64,000 nt of DNA from Cryobacterium sp. Y50 (lineage in GTDB: Bacteria > Actinomycetota > Actinomycetes > Actinomycetales > Microbacteriaceae): NCBI RefSeq assembly GCF_002929805.1, contig NZ_PJJM01000105.1, positions 186,001 to 250,000 of the forward strand. Reading direction: 5' to 3'. A program made the translations under genes and the position numbers. Position 1 is the first letter of the stretch. Every line of letters begins with the position of its first letter. Below, piece by piece: positions 45,885 to 53,583 of this stretch. The notes beneath the pieces were generated by a model. That model saw only the letters and a list, made by a program, of their open reading frames with translations, was not told the origin of the DNA and did not search any database.

Positions 45885-46490
45885 CTATCGTGGTACGACC
45901 GCCGAGGGGACGTCGGGGCGGCGGATTGTGAAGAAGGGGATCGTGCGCTGGCAGAGGGGGCCGATTAAGACGGCGAACAGCACGGTGCCGATTCCTACAT
46001 TGCCGCCGAGCGCCCAGCCGATGCCGAGCACGATCACCTCGATGCCGGTACGCACGATCCAGATTTTCCAGCCGGTGCGCTGGTGCAGCCCGGTCATCAG
46101 ACCGTCGCGCGGGCCTGGGCCGAAGTGCGCCCCGATGTAGAGGCCGGTGGCGATCGCGATCATCAGTAGGCCCGCTGCGAAGAACAACACGCGCGCCCAG
46201 AGGTCGAGGTCTGCCGGAAGAAGCCACAGGCCCACATCGGCTGACGGGCCAATGAGCAGTGCGTTGAGCAGTGTGCCGGCGCCGGGTTTTTGGCGGATGG
46301 GGATCCAGAGCAGGAGTACGACACCGCTCAGTAAAACCGTGATCAGCCCGAAACCGAGGTGCGTGTAGTTATCAATGCCTTGGGCGAGAACATCCCACGG
46401 AGCTACGCCGATGGCGGCGCGCACGATCAACGCGATGCCAATTCCGTAGAGGAACAGGCCAATCAGCAGTTGAATCAGACGACGGGTCAC
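45885..46490 (-). CDS. YczE/YitT-like membrane protein
   Basis: A 201-residue protein with five or six membrane helices. RLIQLLIGLFLYGIGIALIV and GVAPWDVLAQGI at the N-terminus and GAHFGPGPRDGLMTGLHQRT in the middle are the hallmarks of the YczE family. Role unknown; possibly a transporter. No operon partner. Confidence 0.85.
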   Translation of the reverse strand: MTRRLIQLLIGLFLYGIGIALIVRAAIGVAPWDVLAQGIDNYTHLGFGLITVLLSGVVLLLWIPIRQKPGAGTLLNALLIGPSADVGLWLLPADLDLWARVLFFAAGLLMIAIATGLYIGAHFGPGPRDGLMTGLHQRTGWKIWIVRTGIEVIVLGIGWALGGNVGIGTVLFAVLIGPLCQRTIPFFTIRRPDVPSAVVPR

Positions 46491-46547
46491 GAGAGGTCAG
46501 TCTAAATGCTGCTCAGCGCCCACGTCGGCCACCGGTTCCTGCGGAGC

Positions 46548-48170
46548 TCAGCCGCCGAGGATGATTCCGCGGTTCAGGAAGAACGGTTGGGGGTCGATCC
46601 TTACGCCGTCGACCCGAACCTCGACGTGGGTGTGACAGCCGGTGGACAGGCCGGTGCTGCCGGCGCGTCCGATCTGTTGTCCGGCGCCGACCCGGTCGCC
46701 GACATTGACCAGGGTCTCATCGTCAGCCAGGTGGGCGTAGCCGGTCTGTACACCTTGGCCGTGATCGATCAGGATCCAGTTGCCGTAACTGCCGACCGCT
46801 CCGGCGGCGCGAACGACGCCGGAGGTGGCAGCAAAGACCGGTGCCAGGCAACCCGCTCCAATGTCGGTGCCGTAGTGGAACGCGCCCACTCCGGGGAGTG
46901 GGCGAACCGGCCGCGGCCCGTAGACATCCGTTGTGGGGCCGCTCGCCGGATTCGCCCAGCCCTGATCGCTTAGCTGGCCGTCGTCGGTTGGTGTGGTCGG
47001 AAGCAGGTCTAGTGCGGACAGGCCGGCGGCGGCACTCGTGGTCTGCGCTGCGGCGTCGATCAGGGCCAGGCCGGCAGCTTCGAAGTCACTTTTGGCAGCG
47101 TCGAGCGCGGTCTGGCTCGCGTGAAGCGACAGGTTGCTCGCGGCAGCACGGGTCTCGGCCTCTTGTTCGTTCAGTCGCTGCGCTCGGGCCTCATCGGCCT
47201 CGGCGCGGGCCTGAATCGTCTCGATATTGTCGGTGACATGGTTTATCTGGTCGAGTGTGCTGAGCTGGTCGAGCACGTTGCCGAGGGAATTGCCGCCTAG
47301 GAAGACCTCGGTCACGACGGCGCCGGATTGCTGCTGCGCCAATTTGCGCGCGAGCACGGCAAAGCTTTGCTTGGAGTCGGCGGCTTGCTTCGTGGCCTCC
47401 ACGGCGAGCCGGTGCACCAGGGTGGAGCGACTACGTGCGAGCGTCTGACTCGCTTGCGTCGACTCGAGCGCGCGCTGGGCAGTGGTCAGCACAGCCTCCG
47501 CTGACTGTGACTGGGTGAGTGCTCGTGCCAGCGCGGCGGCTCGTTGCATCGAGTCTTGTTGAGCTGATGCGCGCTGCGCGGCCGCCAGCACGGCGGCCGT
47601 CTGATTCTCGGCAAGGGTGGCTGCGGCTGCTGCCTGGGCTGCCGCCTGCGCCTCAATGCCGGTATCACTGGGAGTCGGCGCTACCTGGGGTAGATCGGGC
47701 ATATCGACAACTGGCGGGATCGGTCCGCCTGTCGGCTCGGGAATTGTTTCGTCGTTCGGTCCGACCGTGGGTTTTGGGGTTGGTTCGGCGGTGGATCCCG
47801 CGGTCGGCTCAGCCGTAGGTTCTGACGTCGGCATCGGCGTCGGCGTCGGTTCGGGGGTCGCTTCGGCCGTGGGCTCGGGAGTGGGCACCGCGGTCGGTTC
47901 TGCCGTTGGCTCGGGTGTCAGGCCGCTGGTTGGTTCGGCGGTTGGTTCAGCGCCCGGTTCCGGGTTCGCACTCACGCTCGGCGTGGACATGCCGGTCGAA
48001 CTCGCTGGCAGTTCATCGGCGCTCGCCGCGATCGGGGCTCCAAAGAGGAACAGCGTGGTCACGACGATGATTGCCAACGGGCCGCCTGGCCCCCGATGTG
48101 TCACGGCTCGGTGCAGGGCTCGCCCGAGAGACGCAACGGGACCGTGACTTGGGGCGAGCGACATCGGCAA
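46548..48170 (-). CDS. secreted M23-family (LytM) peptidoglycan endopeptidase
   Basis: A 540-residue exported protein. Signal peptide with LAIIVVTTLFLFGAPIAASA (about 32-51). Residues about 60-160 are a Pro-Glu-Thr-Ala repeat region (TPEPTAEPT-like), probably a wall-spanning linker. About 180-390 are Ala/Gln/Glu-rich coiled coil. The C-terminal M23 domain has FHYGTDIGAGC (zinc His and Asp), GYAHL and GCHTHVEVRVDG (HxH). All zinc ligands are present, so it should be active on peptide cross-links in cell-wall growth or division. Confidence 0.92.
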   Translation of the reverse strand: MPMSLAPSHGPVASLGRALHRAVTHRGPGGPLAIIVVTTLFLFGAPIAASADELPASSTGMSTPSVSANPEPGAEPTAEPTSGLTPEPTAEPTAVPTPEPTAEATPEPTPTPMPTSEPTAEPTAGSTAEPTPKPTVGPNDETIPEPTGGPIPPVVDMPDLPQVAPTPSDTGIEAQAAAQAAAAATLAENQTAAVLAAAQRASAQQDSMQRAAALARALTQSQSAEAVLTTAQRALESTQASQTLARSRSTLVHRLAVEATKQAADSKQSFAVLARKLAQQQSGAVVTEVFLGGNSLGNVLDQLSTLDQINHVTDNIETIQARAEADEARAQRLNEQEAETRAAASNLSLHASQTALDAAKSDFEAAGLALIDAAAQTTSAAAGLSALDLLPTTPTDDGQLSDQGWANPASGPTTDVYGPRPVRPLPGVGAFHYGTDIGAGCLAPVFAATSGVVRAAGAVGSYGNWILIDHGQGVQTGYAHLADDETLVNVGDRVGAGQQIGRAGSTGLSTGCHTHVEVRVDGVRIDPQPFFLNRGIILGG

Positions 48171-48296
48171 CCTGATCCATTCGAGTATGGACTAACGCAG
48201 CTCGGGCGGGCTGGCGTGGCGCAAGTATGGCACGACAGCCCGACGCTGACAACGGGTTAAACGGGCAGTCCAAGGTGCTTATAAGGTCGAATTGAA

Positions 48297-49901
48297 TCAG
48301 GCCAACCGGGGTGCCCCGCACTCCGCGGCCGCGCGCACTGCCCCCGAAGCGACGAGCTCCACGACTCCCTCAATTTCGGGGGAGAGAAAGCGGTCGTGGC
48401 CGGGGCCGGAGGCCACGGTGCGTACGAGGTCCCGCACCGCTCCGGTCGCGGCGCCCGGCTCGAACGGTGCCCGCAGATCGAGCGAGCGCGAGGCCGTCAT
48501 GATCTCGATCGCGAGCACCCGGCCGAGCCCATCGAGCGAACGGCGCAGCTTGCGGGCCGCATGCCAGCCCATCGAGACGTGGTCCTCCTGCATCGCTGAG
48601 GAGGGAATCGAATCAACGGATGCGGGCACCGCCAGCCGCTTGAGCTCCGACACGATCCCGGCTGCTGTGTATTGGGCGATCATGAGCCCGGAATCCACGC
48701 CCACCTCGTGCGCCAGGAATGGCGGCAGGCCCTTGCTGCGACTCGCATCCAGGTGACGGTCGGTGCGTCGCTCACTCATGCTCGCGACATCCGCCGTGGC
48801 AATGGCGAGAAAATCGAGAACATAGCCGAGCGGGGCGCCGTGAAAGTTGCCGTTCGACATGACTCGACCGTCGACCGTGACAACCGGGTTGTCGATGGCG
48901 CTGGCCAGCTCGCGGCTTGCCACGAGGGCGGCGTGGGCGACGGTGTCACGTGCGGCGCCGTGCACCTGCGGGGCGCAACGCAGCGAGTAGGCGTCCTGCA
49001 CCGACGTATCCTCGGGACCGGCGTGGCTCGCGACGAGCGGGGAGTCCCGCAGTAGGCGGCGCAGATTGGCGGCACTCTCGGCCTGACCGAGCTGAGGCCG
49101 CAGCTGCTGCAGATCCGCCGCGAAGGCGGCATCCGTTCCGAGCAGAGCCTCGACGCTCATCGCCGCCGCGATGTCGGCGGTCACGAGCAGGCGGGCCAGG
49201 TCGTCGAGGGCAAGCACGAGCATGCCGAGCATGCCGTCGGTGCCATTGATCAGGGCGAGGCCCTCCTTTTCGGCGAGCACGACCGGCGTGATGTCGGCCT
49301 CGGCGAGAGCGTCGCCGCCGCCGATCAAGGTGCCGCTGGCATTGCGCGTCTGGCCCTCGCCCATCACGACAAGCGCGCAGTGAGCAAGCGGCGCGAGGTC
49401 GCCGGAGCAGCCGAGTGAACCGTATTCGTGCACGACCGGCGTAATTTGCGCGTTGAGCACGGACGCGTAGGTCTTGGCGGTCGCCGGGCGCACGCCGGTT
49501 CGCCCGGTCATCAGCGTCGAAAGTCGCAGCAGCATGAGGGCGCGGACGACCTCGCGTTCCACTTCAGGGCCGCTGCCGGCGGCGTGCGAGCGCACCAAGC
49601 TTGCCTGCAGCTGCGCACGCCGGTCGGAGGTGATGAACGTCGTTGCGAGGGCTCCGAAACCGGTCGAGATCCCGTAATGCGGTTCGATGTCAGCCGCGAG
49701 GGCATCGATAATGGTGCGGGTCGCTGCCACCTGCTGCAAGCTGGCAGGATCGAGGCTGACGCGCGCATTGTGCCGCGCAACGGCGATTACGTCGGCGAAA
49801 GAGAGGGCGCCGGTTCCGACGACAACGGTGGCTGTGTTAACGGATGCCCCGCTCTGGTTGCGCGCAGATGCGGAAGTTTGAGGAGTGGTCGCGAGGGTCA
49901 T
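48297..49901 (-). CDS. hutH: histidine ammonia-lyase
   Basis: Converts histidine to urocanate. 534 residues. The MIO prosthetic group would form from Cys165-Ser166-Gly167 in EYGSLGCSGDLAPLAH; Cys replaces the usual Ala, a variant I recall in some actinobacterial enzymes. GISTGFGALATTFI and QDAYSLRCAPQVHGA are further signatures. ATG 49901 is chosen as the family start; the frame extends unproductively to 49979. No hutU, hutI or hutG is in the window. Divergent IclR gene likely regulates it. Confidence 0.93.
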   Translation of the reverse strand: MTLATTPQTSASARNQSGASVNTATVVVGTGALSFADVIAVARHNARVSLDPASLQQVAATRTIIDALAADIEPHYGISTGFGALATTFITSDRRAQLQASLVRSHAAGSGPEVEREVVRALMLLRLSTLMTGRTGVRPATAKTYASVLNAQITPVVHEYGSLGCSGDLAPLAHCALVVMGEGQTRNASGTLIGGGDALAEADITPVVLAEKEGLALINGTDGMLGMLVLALDDLARLLVTADIAAAMSVEALLGTDAAFAADLQQLRPQLGQAESAANLRRLLRDSPLVASHAGPEDTSVQDAYSLRCAPQVHGAARDTVAHAALVASRELASAIDNPVVTVDGRVMSNGNFHGAPLGYVLDFLAIATADVASMSERRTDRHLDASRSKGLPPFLAHEVGVDSGLMIAQYTAAGIVSELKRLAVPASVDSIPSSAMQEDHVSMGWHAARKLRRSLDGLGRVLAIEIMTASRSLDLRAPFEPGAATGAVRDLVRTVASGPGHDRFLSPEIEGVVELVASGAVRAAAECGAPRLA

Positions 49902-49954
49902 GGTTCGATTCGACACCTCCAAGGCGCCCGGCGATAGAGCGCTATGCTGCTTCG

Positions 49955-49972
49955 TGTCCGGGATACCGGACA
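49955..49972. promoter_or_regulatory. palindromic operator between hutH and the IclR gene
   Basis: tgtccgg-gata-ccggaca: perfect 7-base arms with a 4-base spacer, centred about 63 bp upstream of the hutH start and 90 bp upstream of the regulator start. IclR proteins bind palindromes of this size, so it is a natural candidate site. Confidence 0.6.
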
Positions 49973-50053
49973 TGGGCATCCGCTCTGAACGAACGCGGCA
50001 GTATTTTTCGACTCGAGGCGGCAGCTGTTCACCGAGGACATAAGAGGAGGGCT

Positions 50054-50827
50054 ATGGCAGCCGCATCGAAGGTTCCGGCCGCTCAAAGTACACTGCGCGT
50101 GCTGACCCACCTCGCCGCACAGCGCGGACCGACACCGGCGGTCGCCATGGCCAGCGCTCTCGGCCTGCCGCGCTCGACCGTCTACCAGCTGCTCGATGTA
50201 CTTGTGGCTCAGGGATTCGTCGTGCACCTGCCCGAGGAACACCGCTACGGACTCGGCATCGCCGCCTTCGAGCTAAGTTCGGGGTTCAGCCGCCAGGAAC
50301 CACTCTCGCGGCTCGGTCGCCCGTTGATCGCCCAGCTCGTCGACCGGCTCGGGGAGAGCGCGCACCTCGTGGTGTTGCACGGCCGCGACGTGATCTACCT
50401 CGTCGAAGAGCGCGCCGCGCATCGCCCCTCGCTCGTTTCCGACGTCGGGGTGCGGCTGCCAGCGCACCTCACGGCGAGCGGTCGCGCCCTGCTGGCGGCG
50501 CTTCCCGCGGCCCAGTTGCGCGCGCTCTACCCCAGCCAGGCCGCGCTCGAGCAGCGCGACGGTCGGGGCCCGCGCACCCGGCTTGAGCTGCGGGCGGTGC
50601 TCGATCGAGTGCGAACGGATTCTTACGCCACCGAGAATGGCGAAATCACGCATAGCATCGCCTCGGTCGCGCTCGCTGTGCGCGATCATGCAGGGTGGCC
50701 CGCCGCCGCGATTGCGGTGACCTTTGCGCACGACCGTTTTCCGGACGACTACTGGCCGGCGCTCGCTGCAACCGTGGCAGCGACGGCCGCCGAGCTGTCC
50801 CGCCGCATCAGCGGCCGCCCGCGCTAA
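50054..50827 (+). CDS. IclR-family transcriptional regulator
   Basis: A 257-residue regulator. The N-terminal winged helix contains ALGLPRSTVYQLLDVLVAQG (about 34-53). The effector domain follows, with SDVGVRLPAHLTASGRALLA and ENGEITHSIASVALAVRDH. AGAGGAGG just before ATG 50054 is a strong ribosome-binding site. Divergent from hutH, so control of histidine use is inferred; the effector may be histidine or urocanate. Confidence 0.9.
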   Translation: MAAASKVPAAQSTLRVLTHLAAQRGPTPAVAMASALGLPRSTVYQLLDVLVAQGFVVHLPEEHRYGLGIAAFELSSGFSRQEPLSRLGRPLIAQLVDRLGESAHLVVLHGRDVIYLVEERAAHRPSLVSDVGVRLPAHLTASGRALLAALPAAQLRALYPSQAALEQRDGRGPRTRLELRAVLDRVRTDSYATENGEITHSIASVALAVRDHAGWPAAAIAVTFAHDRFPDDYWPALAATVAATAAELSRRISGRPR

Positions 50828-50845
50828 CGCCCGAGCCGCGACCGC

Positions 50846-51409
50846 CTACCGGCCCAGTTCCGCGTGCAGAAATGCCGCGACCCGGGCGCGCATGCCCTCA
50901 TCGAGGATGCCGATGGAGTGCAGGAATCCGGGCACGACCACGAGTTCAGCGCGAATGCCCGCGCGGTCCAGTTGCGCGGCGAAGTCCCTCGACTGGCTTA
51001 CGGGAATGAATTCGTCCGAGGACGTGCCGATGAACACCGGAGGGTCGCTGCGGTCGAGTCGGCTCGACGCCGATGCGTCGATGGACTGCGCGCAGCGGTT
51101 GATGTTGTCGCAGCCGAGATACTCGCAGGTGATGCGCGTGAGTCCGTCCCCGGCGTTGACGAGCCCGGAGGCGCGCAGATCGACCGGGCCAGACAGCTCG
51201 GCGACGGCCGCCACGCGTGAGCCCGTGGTGAGCGCCCCCGTACCGCTCGTGCCGAGCAGGGCGACTAGATTGCCGCCGGCCGAGCCGCCGAACGCGCCGA
51301 TGCGATTGGGGTCGATGCCGTACTTTTCCGCATTGCCCGGGTCGCGCATCCACTCGACGGCGAGCGCGGCCGTGCTGCGGGACAGATGCAGGCGTCGTAC
51401 AGGTACCAC
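50846..51409 (-). pseudogene. alpha/beta-hydrolase (esterase) lacking its N-terminal part
   Basis: The frame contains ALAVEWMRDPGNAEKYGIDP, the nucleophile elbow IGAFGGSAGGNLVALLG, the acid region FIGTSSDEFIPVSQS and the histidine in PGFLHSIGI, which are typical of the hormone-sensitive-lipase/BD-FAE esterase group. The oxyanion HGGG region and the first 70 or so residues are missing; the sequence upstream (51410-51611) gives no matching continuation in any frame. Probably a remnant, though the catalytic triad is intact. Confidence 0.65.
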
Positions 51410-51611
51410 TGTATTTCCCCCGGGTTGTTGCTGGCCGATATGAGACTAGGCGCATCCGCTTCGCCCGCCGAATCGCCGCCACGGTGCCCGCCCGCACGCG
51501 GTCTCCGGAGCCTCGCGGCACTCGATAAGGATGCGGGCACTCGTCCGTAGGGGTGCCCCCATCGACAACAAGTGCCACGAGCCCGGTTCCGCTTGCAGGT
51601 ACTGCGACGGG

Positions 51612-51734
51612 CTAGCCCTGGCGGGCCTTCGCGCGGGGGTCGAGCTTGTTGATCACAAAGGTTCGACCGCGGCGCCGCACGATTTGCGATCCCGGAACCT
51701 TCTTGAGCGCCTTGAGGGAATTGCGTACCTTCAT
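51612..51734 (-). CDS. rpmJ: 50S ribosomal protein L36, zinc-free type
   Basis: 40 residues: [20 protein letters not shown], then [20 protein letters not shown]. The zinc-binding Cys/His residues of ordinary L36 are absent, marking the alternative form made in zinc shortage. A GGAGA ribosome-binding site lies nine bases before the ATG. Divergent to a COG0523 GTPase across a Zur-like site, as expected of a zinc-starvation pair. Confidence 0.93.
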   Translation of the reverse strand: MKVRNSLKALKKVPGSQIVRRRGRTFVINKLDPRAKARQG

Positions 51735-51751
51735 CTATTTCTCCATTGCTT

Positions 51752-51770
51752 ATTGAGAACAAATGTCAAT
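51752..51770. promoter_or_regulatory. Zur-box-like imperfect palindrome
   Basis: attga-gaacaaatg-tcaat between the divergent L36 and GTPase genes, directly upstream of the TAGACT -10 element at 51771-51776. The AT-rich dyad and the zinc-response gene pair suggest binding by Zur. Sequence match to known Zur boxes is only approximate. Confidence 0.5.
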
Positions 51771-51783
51771 TAGACTAACAGGC

Positions 51784-52860
51784 ATGCAGACAGAAACGTA
51801 TCTTCGGGTGAATGTTGTGAGCGGCCTGGTCGGCGCCGGTAAATCCTCGGTGGCCCTGACGCTCGGGCGGCAGCCATTCGCCCTGACCACCTCCGTGTCC
51901 GATGCCCTGCGCACGGTGCTCACCGAGGTTGCCGACGCGGTGCCGGCCGGCCGGGGGGAGGCGTGCGCCATTGATGTCTTCGTCGAAGCGCCAACCGCGG
52001 TGGGCCCGCTGGAAATTGCCAGTTCCCTCGTTGAGACCGGCGACTCGCCGGAGCGGCTGGCGAATGGGCATGCGGTGCGGCTCGGTGACCTCATTACCGT
52101 GCTCGATGCCGAGCGATTCTGGGCCGACCTGCGCAGCGAAGCCCTCGCGCCGGTCCCGGAAGAACACTACGTCAACTTCTCCGATACCCACGACGATCCC
52201 GACCGCACCGTCGGCGACGTATTGATCGAGCAGGTCGAGTGGGCCAGCATCGTCGTGATCAATAAGACCGACCTCGTGCACGCCCGCGACGCTGCCGATA
52301 TTCGGGACTTCGTGCGCCTGCTCAACCCGGCCAGTCACGTCGTGTTTGCCGAACACGGCCGCGGCAGTGCCGAGGGTTGGCCGGTGTCACGCCGGGACAT
52401 GTTCGCCTGGCTGCAACGCAGTCCCGGCTGGGTACGCCAGCTCAACGGTGACGCCCTGCTCTCACGCAGTCCGCAGGGGCTGATCTGTGTCGTCTACCGT
52501 GACGTGCGCCCGTTCCATCCGCTGCGCCTGGCCGAATTCTTTCGTGACCGCGCCGAGGAGTCGGGTGAGATCCTGCGTTCCCGTGGCCTGTTTCGCCTCG
52601 CCACTCGGCCGTCGACGGTCGGCTCGTGGAGCAGTGCCGGCCCCACGATCACCTTCGAACCGACCGGCATGCAGAGCCATGACCCGGATTCACCGCTAGG
52701 CCAGGAGATCGCCTTCTTCGGACGTGACCTCAACGCCCGTCTACTCAGCGCCAACCTCGATGCCTGCCTGCTCACCGACGCTGAATTTCTCGCCGGACCC
52801 ATGTTCTGGAACACCCTGGCCGACCCGTTCCCCGCCTGGGTGCTCGAAAGCGCCGCCTGA
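51784..52860 (+). CDS. COG0523/CobW-family GTPase, putative zinc chaperone
   Basis: A 358-residue GTPase. Walker A is GLVGAGKSSVALTL (about 11-24), the base-specificity motif is INKTD, and the C-terminal CobW_C domain contains DVRPFHPLRLAEFF. The CxCC metal-binding motif usual in this family is not present, so it belongs to a divergent branch. ATG 51784 is preferred to 51763 because the latter lies inside the Zur-like site; TAGACT ends seven bases before it, predicting a leaderless message. Likely delivers zinc to client proteins in shortage. Confidence 0.85.
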   Translation: MQTETYLRVNVVSGLVGAGKSSVALTLGRQPFALTTSVSDALRTVLTEVADAVPAGRGEACAIDVFVEAPTAVGPLEIASSLVETGDSPERLANGHAVRLGDLITVLDAERFWADLRSEALAPVPEEHYVNFSDTHDDPDRTVGDVLIEQVEWASIVVINKTDLVHARDAADIRDFVRLLNPASHVVFAEHGRGSAEGWPVSRRDMFAWLQRSPGWVRQLNGDALLSRSPQGLICVVYRDVRPFHPLRLAEFFRDRAEESGEILRSRGLFRLATRPSTVGSWSSAGPTITFEPTGMQSHDPDSPLGQEIAFFGRDLNARLLSANLDACLLTDAEFLAGPMFWNTLADPFPAWVLESAA

Positions 52861-52861
52861 A

Positions 52862-53323
52862 TTACAGGCTCTTGGCGAAGCAGATGCTGAACTCTTCGCC
52901 GACATACTGACCGAACAACTCGATCTGTTCGTAGCCGCGGCCACGGTACAGCGCCATCGCCGCGTGTTGCAGTGGGCCGGTTTCCAGCGCGAGAGAGCGG
53001 ATGCCGCGGCCAGCGGCATCCGCTTCGATGCGGTCGAGCAGGCGGCTGGCTAGGCCGCGCCCCCGAGCCTCGTCGTAAACGAACAGTCGCTTTAGCTCGG
53101 CCGTCGGACCGGAGCCAAGTGGAACCAGGGCGGCCATGCCGCACGCTGCGCCGTCTTCGTTCCGGGCCACGTAGACGGCGACGCCGGGACGCTCGAGTTC
53201 GTCGGTACTGAGCAGAAAGCTGTTCTCCTCGGGGTAGAGGGAGTGCGCGAAGACGGTGCCGGCGGCCAACAGCGCCTCAACGTCGGCCTGACGTGGCGGC
53301 TCGATACTGATCGAAATGGTCAT
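52862..53323 (-). CDS. GNAT family N-acetyltransferase
   Basis: A 153-residue single-domain acetyltransferase. AELKRLFVYDEARGRGLASR (strand 4 and acetyl-CoA loop, about 76-95), then LALETGPLQHAAMALYRGRG and a C-terminal beta strand. ATG 53323 matches the family start; an upstream ATG at 53353 adds ten unconserved residues. Convergent with the GTPase gene, separated by one base. Substrate unknown. Confidence 0.85.
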   Translation of the reverse strand: MTISISIEPPRQADVEALLAAGTVFAHSLYPEENSFLLSTDELERPGVAVYVARNEDGAACGMAALVPLGSGPTAELKRLFVYDEARGRGLASRLLDRIEADAAGRGIRSLALETGPLQHAAMALYRGRGYEQIELFGQYVGEEFSICFAKSL

Positions 53324-53583
53324 GTTCTCAGAATAGAGCGAGGCAATGTGCACTTATCCGCGTGACTTTTCAGGATGCATCGGGTAGCGTTGATAGGTCG
53401 GCTCTTGACACCGCGCTGTGCGCGGATGGGTTTGTAAGTCAAGTTGGGCCGGTTTCCCAGTAATCCGCTGGTGAAAAATCACTGTATGTGAACGGCCCCG
53501 ACCACAGATTGCTCGGGTTCTCAGTTACGTCGCGTGTGCGATGTTGTTCTGCCATGTACTGAACACAACCCAGAGATATTTTT

